From Hyperoplus lanceolatus (lineage: Eukaryota; Chordata; Actinopteri; Uranoscopiformes; Ammodytidae), in assembly GCA_026929865.2 (NCBI GenBank), contig CM049414.1:21677501-21741500 (forward strand): DNA of 64,000 nt. Direction: 5' to 3'. The position numbers and the translations under genes are program-made. The notes under the pieces were generated by a model that had not been told where the DNA came from, searched no databases, and saw nothing but the letters and a program-made list of their open reading frames with translations. Shown piece by piece: positions 45,506-57,411 of the stretch. The stretch's first letter is position 1; the number at the start of each line of letters is the position of its first letter.

Positions 45506-48074
45506 TCACTCTCTGCCTTGCTCTAAGGCGGGGCACAGTGGGTGTGTCCCGTCCCGTCCAGATGGAGCCATCTGATTGGCTGAGACTCCTGATAGCAGAT
45601 CCCCCACGCCGCCACAGTACAGCAAAGAACGCATCGGCCACTTCTGTAGAGAGACACACACAGGGCATGCATGGGTTGGTTCTTCATGCTAATAAGTCAA
45701 AGTCTACGTTGTGTATTGTCAGTTCTGATATATGCAAGACATATCAGAATCGAAATGGTGTTTATCACTGGCCGTGGTGCATTATTATTGATGTTGGTTT
45801 ATAAAGCACTAAATGGTTTAGCGCCAAAATACATTACTGATCTGCTGATACGTTATGAACCGTCCAGAGCCCTTAGGTCGTCTGGGACAGGTCTACTTAC
45901 AGTCCTTAGAGTTAGGACTAAACAAGGAGAAGCAGCTTTTAGTTGTTATGCACCAAATATCTGGACCAAACTCCCAGAAAACTTGAGGTCTGCTGCAACC
46001 CTCAGTTCTTTTAAATCGAGTCTGAAGACTTTTCTGTTTCCATTTTAACCTGTACTTTTTATTTAATTTAAATGTTTTACTTCTTTTCATTCGCTTTTAA
46101 ATGTCTTCTAATGTGTTTTATGTATTTTAATCTTGCCCCTGTAAAGCACTTTGAGTGGCCTTGTGTTTGAAATGTGCTATATAAATAAACTTGCCTTGCC
46201 TTGCCTTGCCTTGCCTTGCCTTGCCTTGCCTTGCCTTGCCTTGCCTTGCCTTGCCATTAGGAATGATAAAAAATCTATATATTTATATATAGAGTAGAAA
46301 ATATAATATGATAAGCACACAGAAAAAGTGGTGAACTCAAAAACTAGTCAAAACTCATCTAGATAAATGGAACAATATGATAGTTTCACAAGGGCAAGGG
46401 AAAGTCATTTCCAACGGCAATAATCCAGATTAAAGGGTAGACTGCTATGATGCTCATATAATCAACTAGGAATATGTTTAGGAAAAAGAGCTAAATAGCT
46501 TTTTCAGTAGTCATATGACAACATTATAACTTCTGAGCTATATTGTGTTCCTCTTTATTACAAAGCACAGTTTAAAGGCAGTCTTCAGGCGTATGATGTG
46601 TGATTGACTGTCAATAGTTAATCTTTCTGGTGGAGGCCCTGCCCACAATGTGATACTTTACAGGACTGTAGATGAATATTATAATGTCAGTATAAATCTC
46701 TCCGTATGAGAAACAGTGCGTAGTTGGTTGCTATCTTTACCTTAACCGGATGCAGATATCCATCGGGCCTGGAGGGCAGGGTGTGTTCAGCGAGCGCCCC
46801 TCCCTGGTCCAGGGTCTCTGTTAGGTAAGCGATGTAGTTTGTAGCCAGAACCAGGACATCCAATTTGGACAGTTTGGTGTCTGGTGGGACGGAGGGCAGA
46901 GCAGCCTGGGGACAGTGGAGGACAAGGCTGTGACTAGCTCTCATCTGACTCTCAACACTGAACTGTGCTACATTTAAAATAATTTTGCACACAATACAAA
47001 TTTTCTCATAAGGACTGTCCAATCTAATAAATAAAACATTTGAGACATTCAAAACGGTTTCTGTTTTTAATCACATATTTGGCTGACTGAACAAAAAATG
47101 TATGGATGAAGATGCAGGGCAGATGTCCAAGCTTTTTTTTCCTATGCGTTTTTGAGAAGGCGTAAACCAGTCTGGAAATATAATCTTATATATTTTATAT
47201 AATTGGTTCTATAACATTAATATTATAGGGCCAATGAGAGTTGAAGAAGAGCAACAGCTTTGTTTTCAGTGTGTAAACTCATCGACATGGTGGGAGATGT
47301 ACAGTAGCATGAGTACATGTGTAGTGTTACCTGCAGGCTGTGGAAGGCCTGTCTCAGGTTGCGTACGCGGCTCCTCTCTCGTGCTGCGTTTTCTGGGGAG
47401 TGTTGACCCCTCAGTGTCCTGGACTGGACCGAAGACACACAACCAGAACCAGAGTTTGACCCGGAATCATACAGAGAATGCACCTACAGCAGAGGGCACG
47501 TTTAGAGCAAGTAATAAATACATTAAATATATATATATATTAAATTAGACCCAACTGGCCTGTTGGAGCAACAACTTCAAAGGCTCAGTCGACTCTATTT
47601 TTAAAATCTTGATCAGGGAACATCAAAGGATCGATTGATTGGACGACCTAATTATTGAAGGTTCTACCATATCCCACTGGGCCGGTATTCTGACGGTACG
47701 ATAACCTTATGCAAGACCAAAAATAATAGTTGTTTTAAAACCTCGACTTTTTCAAACGGCGGTGTAACTGGAAATCGAAAAAAAATCGCCCATGAAATCG
47801 CCCATGCCTTATCCCACTGATTGCTCCGAATTACTAATTGCTAGAATCAGGGTGATACTTGAGCGTCAGTAGGGTAAAGTGGACTTCTCTCTTTTGGACT
47901 CACCCACTTCCTGGGCTCGCGGCCGCTGCGTATGCTCTGCCTGTGTCTGTGAAGGGAAGCTGGCCCGCCGGCTGCGCAGGTCGGCTGCCTCTGGGGCTCC
48001 GCTGAGAAGCCCAGGCAGACCAGCTGGTGTTTGGCTGCTACCGACATGAGACCTTCCAGAGGATTCACTGCCAT
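45506..48074 (-). CDS. tcf23: bHLH transcription factor 23
   Basis: Minus-strand coding exons in order: 47904-48074, 47331-47483, 46741-46905 and 45506-45643. All introns are GT-AG and phase 0; product 208 aa (human about 214). The bHLH domain is at about 88-140: basic region and helix 1 ([17 protein letters not shown]) end exon 2, and the loop and helix 2 ([19 protein letters not shown]) are in exon 3. The fourth exon is only 46 codons and starts KWPMRS, which together with YLHPVK at the end of exon 3 matches the human TCF23 segment YLHPLKKWPMRSRLYAGG. The N-terminal exon is poorly conserved. TCF23 (OUT) is described as a nuclear bHLH protein that inhibits other bHLH factors. A LINE sits in the last intron. 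It is tail-to-tail with slc5a6. Confidence 0.92.
45790..46255 (+). mobile_element. LINE 3' fragment with (CCTTG)n in tcf23 last intron
   Basis: The C-terminal 85 or so codons of the same LINE family as 21798-22706 ([14 protein letters not shown] to SLKTFLFPF stop) followed by its 3' tail. The terminal CCTTG repeat has grown to about 13 units (46188-46254). Orientation is opposite to tcf23. Confidence 0.88.
47640..47830. repeat. Possible dispersed repeat in tcf23 intron 1
   Basis: The text ggccggtattctgacggtac and the later caaacggcggtgtaac have the look of a dispersed fish element, but no matching copy exists in the window. Confidence 0.25.
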
Positions 48075-48872
48075 GGATGATCCAGACTCCAGAAGACTTG
48101 AGAAAAATCAGTTTGCTTTCTTTCTTTCAGTCAGTTTGCATCGGTCGGAGAACGTTGTAAAAGTATCATCCACCAGCGAGTATACTCTTTTAAATACACT
48201 AGCTACAGGAAACACAGTCTGAGGTCATCTCTGCAATCTGAAGGCATCTTGAAAGTCTGATCCAGAAAATAATAAAACTGACTCAAGAACAGCTGAAATT
48301 ACTCGTCGGATCTCAAGAAAAGCGGAAGCATCCCGTTCTTTGGTCGTGATTTTCTGTAGCTACCGAGGACCATTCTGTTGAGCATCTCCAGGCTTCTTTC
48401 CAGGCCTCACCCCTAACCACCCTAGACCCCTAAACTGTTGGAGAAAACCCCATAATCCCTAGTTGTCTCTCTGTGCATCACCATCCCATCCAGAGGATCC
48501 CTCCCAGTCTCTCTGTCTCTCTCTCTCTAGCTTGTCTCCTTATCGTGTGAGGTAATGTTAGGGAACTTCATGTGGTCCTTATCTCGGCCGCCCGGTCGTC
48601 CTGATCCTCCCCTGGACAGTGGGCTGCCAAGAGGAGCAGGCAGGCAGGCAGTCAGTCCTGTCTGGAGGAGTGCAGCACTGGGAGGGTGTCCCGAGCCAGG
48701 GCACCGGAGGGGGGGGGGGGGGGGCTTGGGAAACTCAAAAAGCTCTGCTAACATCTGCACAAGGGTGGGATTGGAAAAGCTCGGGGCAGTGCGACATTGA
48801 ACATTACCAAAGACAGACAGGAAGGGCATTTCACAGCTATCTTAACGACCTCATTATGAGAGAATGAAAACA
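48075..48872. promoter_or_regulatory. tcf23 upstream region
   Basis: Sequence before the tcf23 start (minus strand). It is GC-richer than its surroundings at 48580-48720 and contains a run of 17 G at about 48708-48724. The core promoter was not located. Confidence 0.3.
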
Positions 48873-48931
48873 AAATCAAAAAGTTATTTTGACAACAAGC
48901 GTTCTCCCAAATTACTGACTGCACCTTTAAC
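48873..48931. mobile_element. Right-arm fragment of TTAA MITE (family 1)
   Basis: aaagttattttgacaacaag, then gttctcccaaattactgactg and cacctttaa: the right terminus only. Confidence 0.65.
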
Positions 48932-50214
48932 AACATCTAATAAAACTAGGCAAGCAATTATAATAAAGCTAGTTGAGATCAATTTGAACCATGGCTGTGG
49001 TCACACGGGAAGATCCACACTGTATTGTACTCTGTTAAGTGCTCAACTGTTATGTTATCTGTGCATGTTTGTTTTAAATGTGCAGTGATGTTGAATGTTA
49101 AAGCCCGGGTTGAATGTGGATGCAGATGAAAAGTTAAGACAGCACACGGCTAAGTTTACATTTTATTTGGTCACAAATAGGAGCATCGGGTCACGTTGGA
49201 ATGAAAGCAAACACTGCAATTTGTTTTACATTGCCTAGCTTGAAACAGAAAAGCATTATTGTGTAAAATAGTACTTCAAAGGTTGATCAAACATCTCTAG
49301 AGACTAATACTCAGTAAATGATTGTTTATAAAACTAAATTCATTTCATTCTTAAAGTAAATCAATTTTCAAATTTCAAAATGTAATAAACAGCATTCAAC
49401 ATAGTATTAAACTTCTTTAACATGATCATGACTTTAGACCAATCATGCCCCTGAACCTGAATTACTAAGTGCTATACAGTATCTACCGTAAGTACTTCAT
49501 ATCAAAAACCTTCATTCCACTTCAAAGCTCTGCAAACACACACTTTATATCAATACAAGTAACCAGCGCTTATAGTCTGCGTAGCAAATCAATTCAATGA
49601 GACATAACATAACTAAATCACAGCCGACTGTGGTTGTAGCAGCAGCAGTGTGCTGTTGATAACTATGTATTAAACTGTGGAATACAATACAAATATACAA
49701 CTTCATTTAAGTGCTAAACTACTTCATTTAGTTTTGAACAAGTTTGAAGGGGAAAAAAACAATCAAATTAATAATAATTCAGATATTTAAGGCAATAACA
49801 TGGCAGCATGGTTGTGGCTTGAGTAGTAGATAGTATTTCATGTTATCAGTAGGAGGAATGCCTGGCACCTTGTCCAGGCCGTCAACACAATAACAACATG
49901 CGACCCCCTGCCCTCCCATCTGCAGCTGCTCTGTGGAGCGCTACACTACCAGGCAGAGGAGCTCTTTGAAGAGAGCAGCAGGAGAAGGAATGAACGCAAA
50001 ATACTTTTACTTTACACTGCACTGACTGACAGGTGCAGCTGGGAATGTGTTAGTGACAGCTGGTCAAGCCCACAGCAAAGCACCTCTTAGCCCTTTTCAG
50101 CCCACTGTTTTAATATATTCACTATTGGGCTATTATATGTAACTTTAACAGTCCTCGAAGCAGTGCTTTAGGCTGCAAACATGCAGTATATATTTCATGT
50201 AATATGTATATTGT
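48932..50214. other. Intergenic, nothing recognised
   Basis: AT-rich sequence between tcf23 and the 3' end of ephx1. No gene or RNA was recognised. Confidence 0.4.
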
Positions 50215-50473
50215 TTAAAGCTTTAGTGCGTAACTTCTGTCGCAACCGCGAGGAATTCTGAGTAATTACAACAACACTGTCGCCGCATCTACAACCGCAT
50301 CTTCTGTGATCGCGCATGGATTTAATACCTTCTGCTGTATACGTCCAGGTTTTTACTTAGCAGTAGAATCAACAACTGAAACATTTCTTAGGTGTTTCTT
50401 CAGCTTTGTGTCAACTCATTTGACAATAACCGACATTCATTTATACGAAAAAGTTACGCACTATAGCTTTTAA
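50215..50473. mobile_element. TTAA-flanked MITE (family 4)
   Basis: Flanked by TTAA, with termini agctttagtgcgtaactt and the inverse aagttacgcactatagct. The interior matches 51928-52131 and, in reverse, 40408-40700. Confidence 0.8.
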
Positions 50474-50684
50474 AGTTGCAAACGAGCAGTATATTGTTCA
50501 TGAAAAACGTGTAAAAAGTTTGAGATTTCAGAAAAGTCCAGAGCTATTATAAGACATATTAGGAATTCCGCTAATAAAGAAACACTATATTATTGATTCC
50601 AGCTCATAAGAGAACCACTGTGCTTACTTCAGTATTACTAATCTCACCAACACTTCCATGCTCCACTTTGACTTCCTTCACCTT

Positions 50685-51501
50685 CTATTTCTTCTTCTCC
50701 ACCGTCTTAGTGAAGTTCTGGATGTCCTGGGCCATCAGCTGGGGCTCCTCCATGGCGGCAAAATGGCCGCCACGGGCCATGGGCGTGTAGGTGAGGAGTT
50801 TGTGGTATTTCTGTTTGACCCACAGCTTGGGGCTGTGCATGAGCTCGTCTGGGAAGGAGGCAAACCCGGTGGGGACGTACACTGGTATCCTGGGAAGAGA
50901 TGACAATGGGTTAGCGTTTTGTTTAACAAAAGGGATCATATGAGTTCTGCTAATGCATGCAGCTAGCAATACTCCCTGCCCCGCCAACTCTACTGACATG
51001 ATGAAGATGCAATATTTGAACATCAGTGTGATGGCTCCAATGAATTTTTTTTTTTTCAGTATTTAGAGTTTAGCAAGGTTTATATGCTGCTATATATAAA
51101 TCAACACATTTGGTGAATTAAAAAAAAAATAATTAACACACTAGTCATACCAAATATAGGAAAATACTGACTCAGGAGCACCTTAATAACTAATCATTAA
51201 ACACTGCATTAACTCCTATGAGAGGTTTATATGTGGAACTGCCGGCCTAAGAGCTGCATATACAGTCGTTGAAATAGATACATTACTTTCCACATCTGTT
51301 CTATAAGCACCGTAACACTGGACCAGTTTGATACCAAGTTGGTCACATGAAACTCTGTGGTCGTCACTCACTTGGCGTGAGGCGCGTCCAGGCCTTGGCC
51401 AAAGTTTTCCTTGTAGAACCTCATGGAGGAGATGATGCAGCCGGACGTCCAATAGATCATCACGTTGGTCAACAGGTCGTCCAGAGAAAACTTCCTGAAA
51501 G

Positions 51502-51537
<36 letters not shown>

Positions 51538-54500
51538 CGTCTCAGTAATGACAATGGTGTTGTAATGATGGCACTGAGCTTTAGCCACTGTAGGAACTCA
51601 TTGTCCATCAATATATTGTCTATCTGTTTTGGATTAGTTCTTTGGACAAATCTTAAGCAAAACCTTTGATACAATATCTTTATACAATGGCAAATATCAG
51701 CATGAACTCCCTCATATTGTATTCCATTCTGTTGTGTTGTATATACCTGGTGATTCCTCCGTCTTCCAGGTTCCTGAAGTCGCGACTTGTCCACGTGGAG
51801 AACTTCTCCAGAATGTAAGCAGCCAGACCCACTGGAGAATCATTCAGTCCTCGACCTGAGGGGCAAAATCTGGTCAACTATTTGATTTGTTCATTTCAAA
51901 TAATTGTACATGTGTTGTTCTGTGACCTTAAAGCAAAAGTGTGTAACTTCTGTCGCCCCCATGAGGAATTCTGAGTAATTACAACAAAACTGTGGGCACA
52001 TGATCTACATGAGGTTAGCCTTCCGTGATTGCTCATGGATTTAATACCTTCTGCTGTACATCCACGTTGGCAATGGCTTGAATGTAACATACATTCATTT
52101 ATTACGAAAAAGTTATGCACTATAGCTTTAAAATGTCCGTTCACCCAAATCACGAACAACACTGTGCATTTAATGAATCTTTTTAAACCAATACTGAAGC
52201 CAGTCAGACAAACATACAGCGTATTTTATAGGATAAGCAAGCACTCCTGACAGCCTGCCATACCCACACATGTAGCGAGTGTCCAGTTGCCTCTTAGAAT
52301 ATGAAAAGGAGGGTCCGGTCCTTACCCGCGGTGTCAGGCTTGGTGGCCTGGATGTGCATGTAGCCGGACTCTTTGATGGACTCCACCAGCAGTTTGTCCA
52401 CACAGGGGAAGAGACGCTGAGTGTCTACCTCAGTGAAACCAAACAGCTTGGGGAAGCGCCGGCCGAGCATGATGGACAGCGCCATGGACAGGCCGGGCTT
52501 AGAGGGCGGGGCAAAGTTCACATGCAGCCCTTTGATTGTTCTGAGGCAAGAAGGGATGTAGTGAGATAATATTAATGCATTGACAAACACAGTGTGCAGG
52601 AATACATTCAACGTATAGGTGTATTTAAATCGCTTGTGTGTCTTACTTGGGCTCCAGCTGAGCCATGTTGGTGGTGACCTGCCAGCCCCAGTCTCCACCG
52701 TGAGCGTAGAACTGCTGGAAGCCCAAACGCCTCATCAGTTTGAGGAAGATGTGTGCCGCGCAAACTGAATTGAAACCTGTTCACAAACACACACTTATTT
52801 TACTATCTGTTTTACTTTATTTTCAGTTATTACACCATGGTACACATAGAAATGATATATCTTTCAGGAGTATTTTACAGTCAGGAATCTTAAGTATTAA
52901 CCAAAAGGGTTCTTAAGAATCATCTTGTAATTCATTGTGTTAGTTCTTGAAAAAAGCAAGAAACACTTTTGAGTATTCTACAACACCATATCGAAGTTGA
53001 TCCCAAATCTGTCATTTTTATTTTTCCAATCTCCGCGATGAATGCTCACCTTTCTTATGCGGTGCTTCAGAGAAACCGTACCCGGGTATGGAGGGACACA
53101 CCACCTCAAACACTATGTCCTCTGGGCCAGAAGGTTCAGTCAGCAGAGGGATCAGCCCGTAGAACTCATAGAAGGAACCGGGCCAGCCGTGCACCATGAT
53201 CAGAGGAACAACTGTCGCTGCCTCTGGAACGTTCTGGGGCTTCACATGCAGGTAATGGACATCGATGCCTGGGTGGAAGAGGCACAAGAGGTTAGAGGTA
53301 TGGAGATATGGATATGGGTATTGCCTGCGTTCCAATACCCATACTTTACTGTTATTTAGTATGGTAGAACAACATTAATGCATGTGGTCAGAGGCCTACA
53401 TAACTTAGGTATTAAGAGTGTGTATTAACTCCAGATTTGTTTCAGTCAAAACAAAGTATGGACAGGTAGAGGATATTCACTGATTTTGACGAAAGGTAAT
53501 TTTGGTAACAAGCGTTCTCTAGAATCAAAACTTGCTTGGGACTTATGCAAAGATGACATTGGTTGGATCATCTGTAGGACAGTATCTCCTGCAGGATTGA
53601 GTCAGCAGTGCAGCCTCACCTTCTATGTGTGTCTTGTAGTGCGGGTACTGGTTGATTTTGTCGACTTGTCTCCTCCAGTCAAAGTCGTTCCTCCAATAGG
53701 AGACGACCTTCTGCAGGTAGTGGGAGTTGAAGCCGTAGTTAAACTGGCTGTCCTCTAGTGAGGGAACCGGACGAGTCTGGTCTATCCTCCTGTACAGGTC
53801 CTGACAGAAAGAGACATTATGAGGGGGAAAGAGATATTATGAGGGGGCTCTCACAAGATGTTCATTTTTATTCTCTTCCTCAATGTCCTTTTACCCACGC
53901 ACCTTTTAATCCTATTTGGTGAGTTGCATTTGGTGCCCAGTTTTCTTCTCTTTTCACCATCATGTTTATATTTGAGTATGTGTATTTATCTTATTGTATA
54001 TGTGGTTTTTGATTTGCATGTATATATATATATTTTTTTTTTAATAGATATATTTTTTTGCATTTTTATGCTTTATTGATAGTGTAGAGACAGAGTTGAA
54101 ATGGGGCAGAGAGGGGAGTGACATGCAGAGAACGACCGCGGGCTGGAATCGAACCCGGGTCCGCTGCTGGCCAAGGCCCATGGGGGGGACGCCCTACCAA
54201 CTGAGCTAAGGGCGCCCCCTATTTGCATGTATATTTGATTTGTACTTGCTCCTAGATGTTTCTTATGTCAAAGCACTTTGTAAAATATTGTTTTCAAAGG
54301 TGCTATACAAATAAAGCTATTATAATGGTTCAATCAGCTTTTTTTCTGAGTAAAGTTCAAGGACTTTTCCAGCACTTGCTAGATAAACTGTAGTAGTTAA
54401 CTCTTCAAATCTAACCTCCATCTCTTCTTCGCTGGTGGTGACTGTAAAGGGGCGTATGGATACGTCCTCCTCTCCATCGGGCTGTGCTCCGGCCCCCCAC

Positions 54501-54598
54501 CAGCCGTCCTCTGTCTTCAGAACCTGCTGCCTGCTCCGCTGAACCAAGAAGTAGATCACCCCTCCAATCACCAAGGCAACAAGCACCTCGGTGAACAT
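50685..54598 (-). CDS. ephx1: Microsomal epoxide hydrolase 1
   Basis: Minus-strand coding exons: 54416-54598, 53620-53800, 53050-53268, 52647-52776, 52326-52540, 51747-51855, 51372-51494 and 50685-50889. All introns are GT-AG and in phase; product 454 aa (human 455). An N-terminal hydrophobic anchor (about residues 2-20) precedes the EHN domain (DGWWG, IRPF) and an alpha/beta hydrolase fold. HGWPG at 148-152 forms the oxyanion region. D223 in GGDWG is the nucleophile, E402 and H429 (GGHFAA) complete the triad, and Y298 (SGYMHIQ) is an epoxide-binding tyrosine. These align with human D226, E404, H431 and Y299. The enzyme hydrates xenobiotic and lipid epoxides at the ER membrane. It lies downstream of srp9 in the same orientation. 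All catalytic residues are present, so it should be active. Confidence 0.96.
51503..51534. repeat. (CA)16 beside an ephx1 splice acceptor
   Basis: On the transcribed strand this is (TG)16, followed by gcctttcag and the exon starting at 51494. The dinucleotide run thus takes the place of most of the polypyrimidine tract. Confidence 0.95.
51928..52131. mobile_element. TTAA-flanked MITE in an ephx1 intron (family 4)
   Basis: TTAA on both sides, ends aagcaaaagtgtgtaactt and aagttatgcactatagctt. Shorter than the copy at 50215-50473. Confidence 0.8.
53405..53527. mobile_element. Right half of TTAA MITE in an ephx1 intron (family 1)
   Basis: tgtattaactccagatttg to aacaagcgttctctagaatc matches the right arm of the family. 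The terminal TTAA is lost. Confidence 0.65.
53850..54325 (+). mobile_element. Old LINE 3' tail in ephx1 intron, split by a SINE
   Basis: The downstream end (caaagcactttgtaaaat, then gctatacaaataaagctatt) is a LINE-type 3' tail. The SINE at 54026-54220 interrupts it. Confidence 0.5.
54026..54220 (-). mobile_element. tRNA-derived SINE with 14-bp target duplication
   Basis: On the minus strand the element starts ggggcgcccttagctcagtt (A box at 54197-54208), continues to the B box gggttcgattcc (54147-54158), then a body containing ctctctgccccatttcaac and an A-rich tail. Direct repeats atttgcatgtatat at 54012-54025 and 54221-54234 are its target duplication. It is a SINE, not a functional tRNA gene: the cloverleaf is eroded. 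Confidence 0.88.
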
Positions 54599-54610
54599 GG
54601 TGACCCGAGT

Positions 54611-55988
<1,378 letters not shown>

Positions 55989-56095
55989 CTGTTCTCGTAC
56001 CACCGCGGAACGCAAGGTCCTGGACCCCGTCGTCTGTGCTGTCTGTCGGCTGGTCTCGTTGAGCACCGCCCCCTATCCTCTCCATCCAAACCTGA
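55989..56095 (-). promoter_or_regulatory. ephx1 non-coding first exon and core promoter
   Basis: On the minus strand a GC-rich segment ends gtacgagaacag at a consensus donor (gtaaag, GT at 55988-55987). It is the best candidate for the 5' UTR exon spliced to 54610. The transcription start is unknown, so the outer boundary is approximate. Confidence 0.5.
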
Positions 56096-56616
56096 TGCGA
56101 ACCCTCTCTCCTTTACCTTACACACTTTAGCTGTAAACTAAGCCAGCTGACCATACGCATGTACTGCTTGTCATTTTCATATATTATAATAAAAGGTAAT
56201 TATGTGTGCATGAGGAAAACATGTGAGGACAATAAATTGTCCTGGGAATTGAATGTGTGGACACACCAGAGGTGCATGATGGGACATGTAGTCTTCTGTG
56301 GAGGACGACTGGCTGACACTGACTGCAGGTTGTCTATTTATACTATCTTTTGTTTTGTCTGATTTATGTGACTCCAAACTACAGCATTACATTTATATTC
56401 ACCCACAAAAGTTCATGATAACATGACTAACTTATTTCTGCACAATATTATATCTAGTATCTCTTGAAAGTGCACACAATTAGTGTAATGATTAAATGGT
56501 TTAGGGCACGATCATCCGAATAATGTTTTTCCACATTTGACCCAACATGCCGAGCTTATTCATTAGAACACAGAGAATGCAGGACAGGTAGTGTTTTGTA
56601 CTGGGGTAAATAAACA

Positions 56617-56622
56617 TTTATT
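56617..56622 (-). terminator. Candidate poly(A) signal of srp9
   Basis: AATAAA on the minus strand, about 800 bp past the srp9 stop. ATTAAA near 57131 is an alternative. Confidence 0.35.
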
Positions 56623-57411
56623 GAACATGTAACTCAATTATTCCCAGATGATGAGATGGCATATTGAGGTGTGGGGGCTTTTCTCTGTAGAAATGGTGTG
56701 TTTCTCCACACCGACGTACGGATAACAGAAGGTCCTGCTTCGTTCACGTGGCACGAGTCCATGAGGACAAACAAAATGAAAAGCAACCGCTGTGCTGAAA
56801 TGGAATCCAACATCCAGCTACTTTGTGATGTGTACAGAAAAAGACATGCAACGTCTTCACTTTGCCGTCCTTTTTCGCCCCATTTAAAACTGAAACTAAA
56901 TGCAAGCTCCTCTTAAGAAATCAAAGAGCCAATGCCGCTTACACAGGCAGCAGCGGATTTGTACTTGTCCCGCATTCCCCCAACCCCTCATTCTCGCCAC
57001 GTTTCTTAACCCCCCCCCCCCCTCCCAGCAGACTACACAACCTTTTACTTTATATTAATAATACCATCAGGGATGTGATCAAAATGCCTGGCAAAAAAAA
57101 AAAAAAAAAAAAAGCAGGATAATGAGATCTTTAATTAACTACTAAAAGGTATCATAAAAAAAAAAAAATCCTGAGAGAATAAAATATATACAGTATATAT
57201 GCGTCACATCTCTGACAGTATTAGATGAGTGTAGGCTTCCACATCAATCCCTCTTTATGAACGACTCCGCAGCGCACTCCGATGGTACTGTGCCTTTTAA
57301 CAACCTCCTGTGTGTGTTCACTCATAGACATATTTACGTATATTATATCTATGGTGTTCACTGAACTCAGTCCTGGAATGTTCCAGAAGGCTTGATCCCT
57401 TCTGGAACATT

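Noticed and set aside
54147-54220. Functional tRNA gene on the minus strand
   Set aside because: A and B boxes are present, but the sequence continues into a SINE body and A-rich tail with a target duplication, and the cloverleaf is not maintained.
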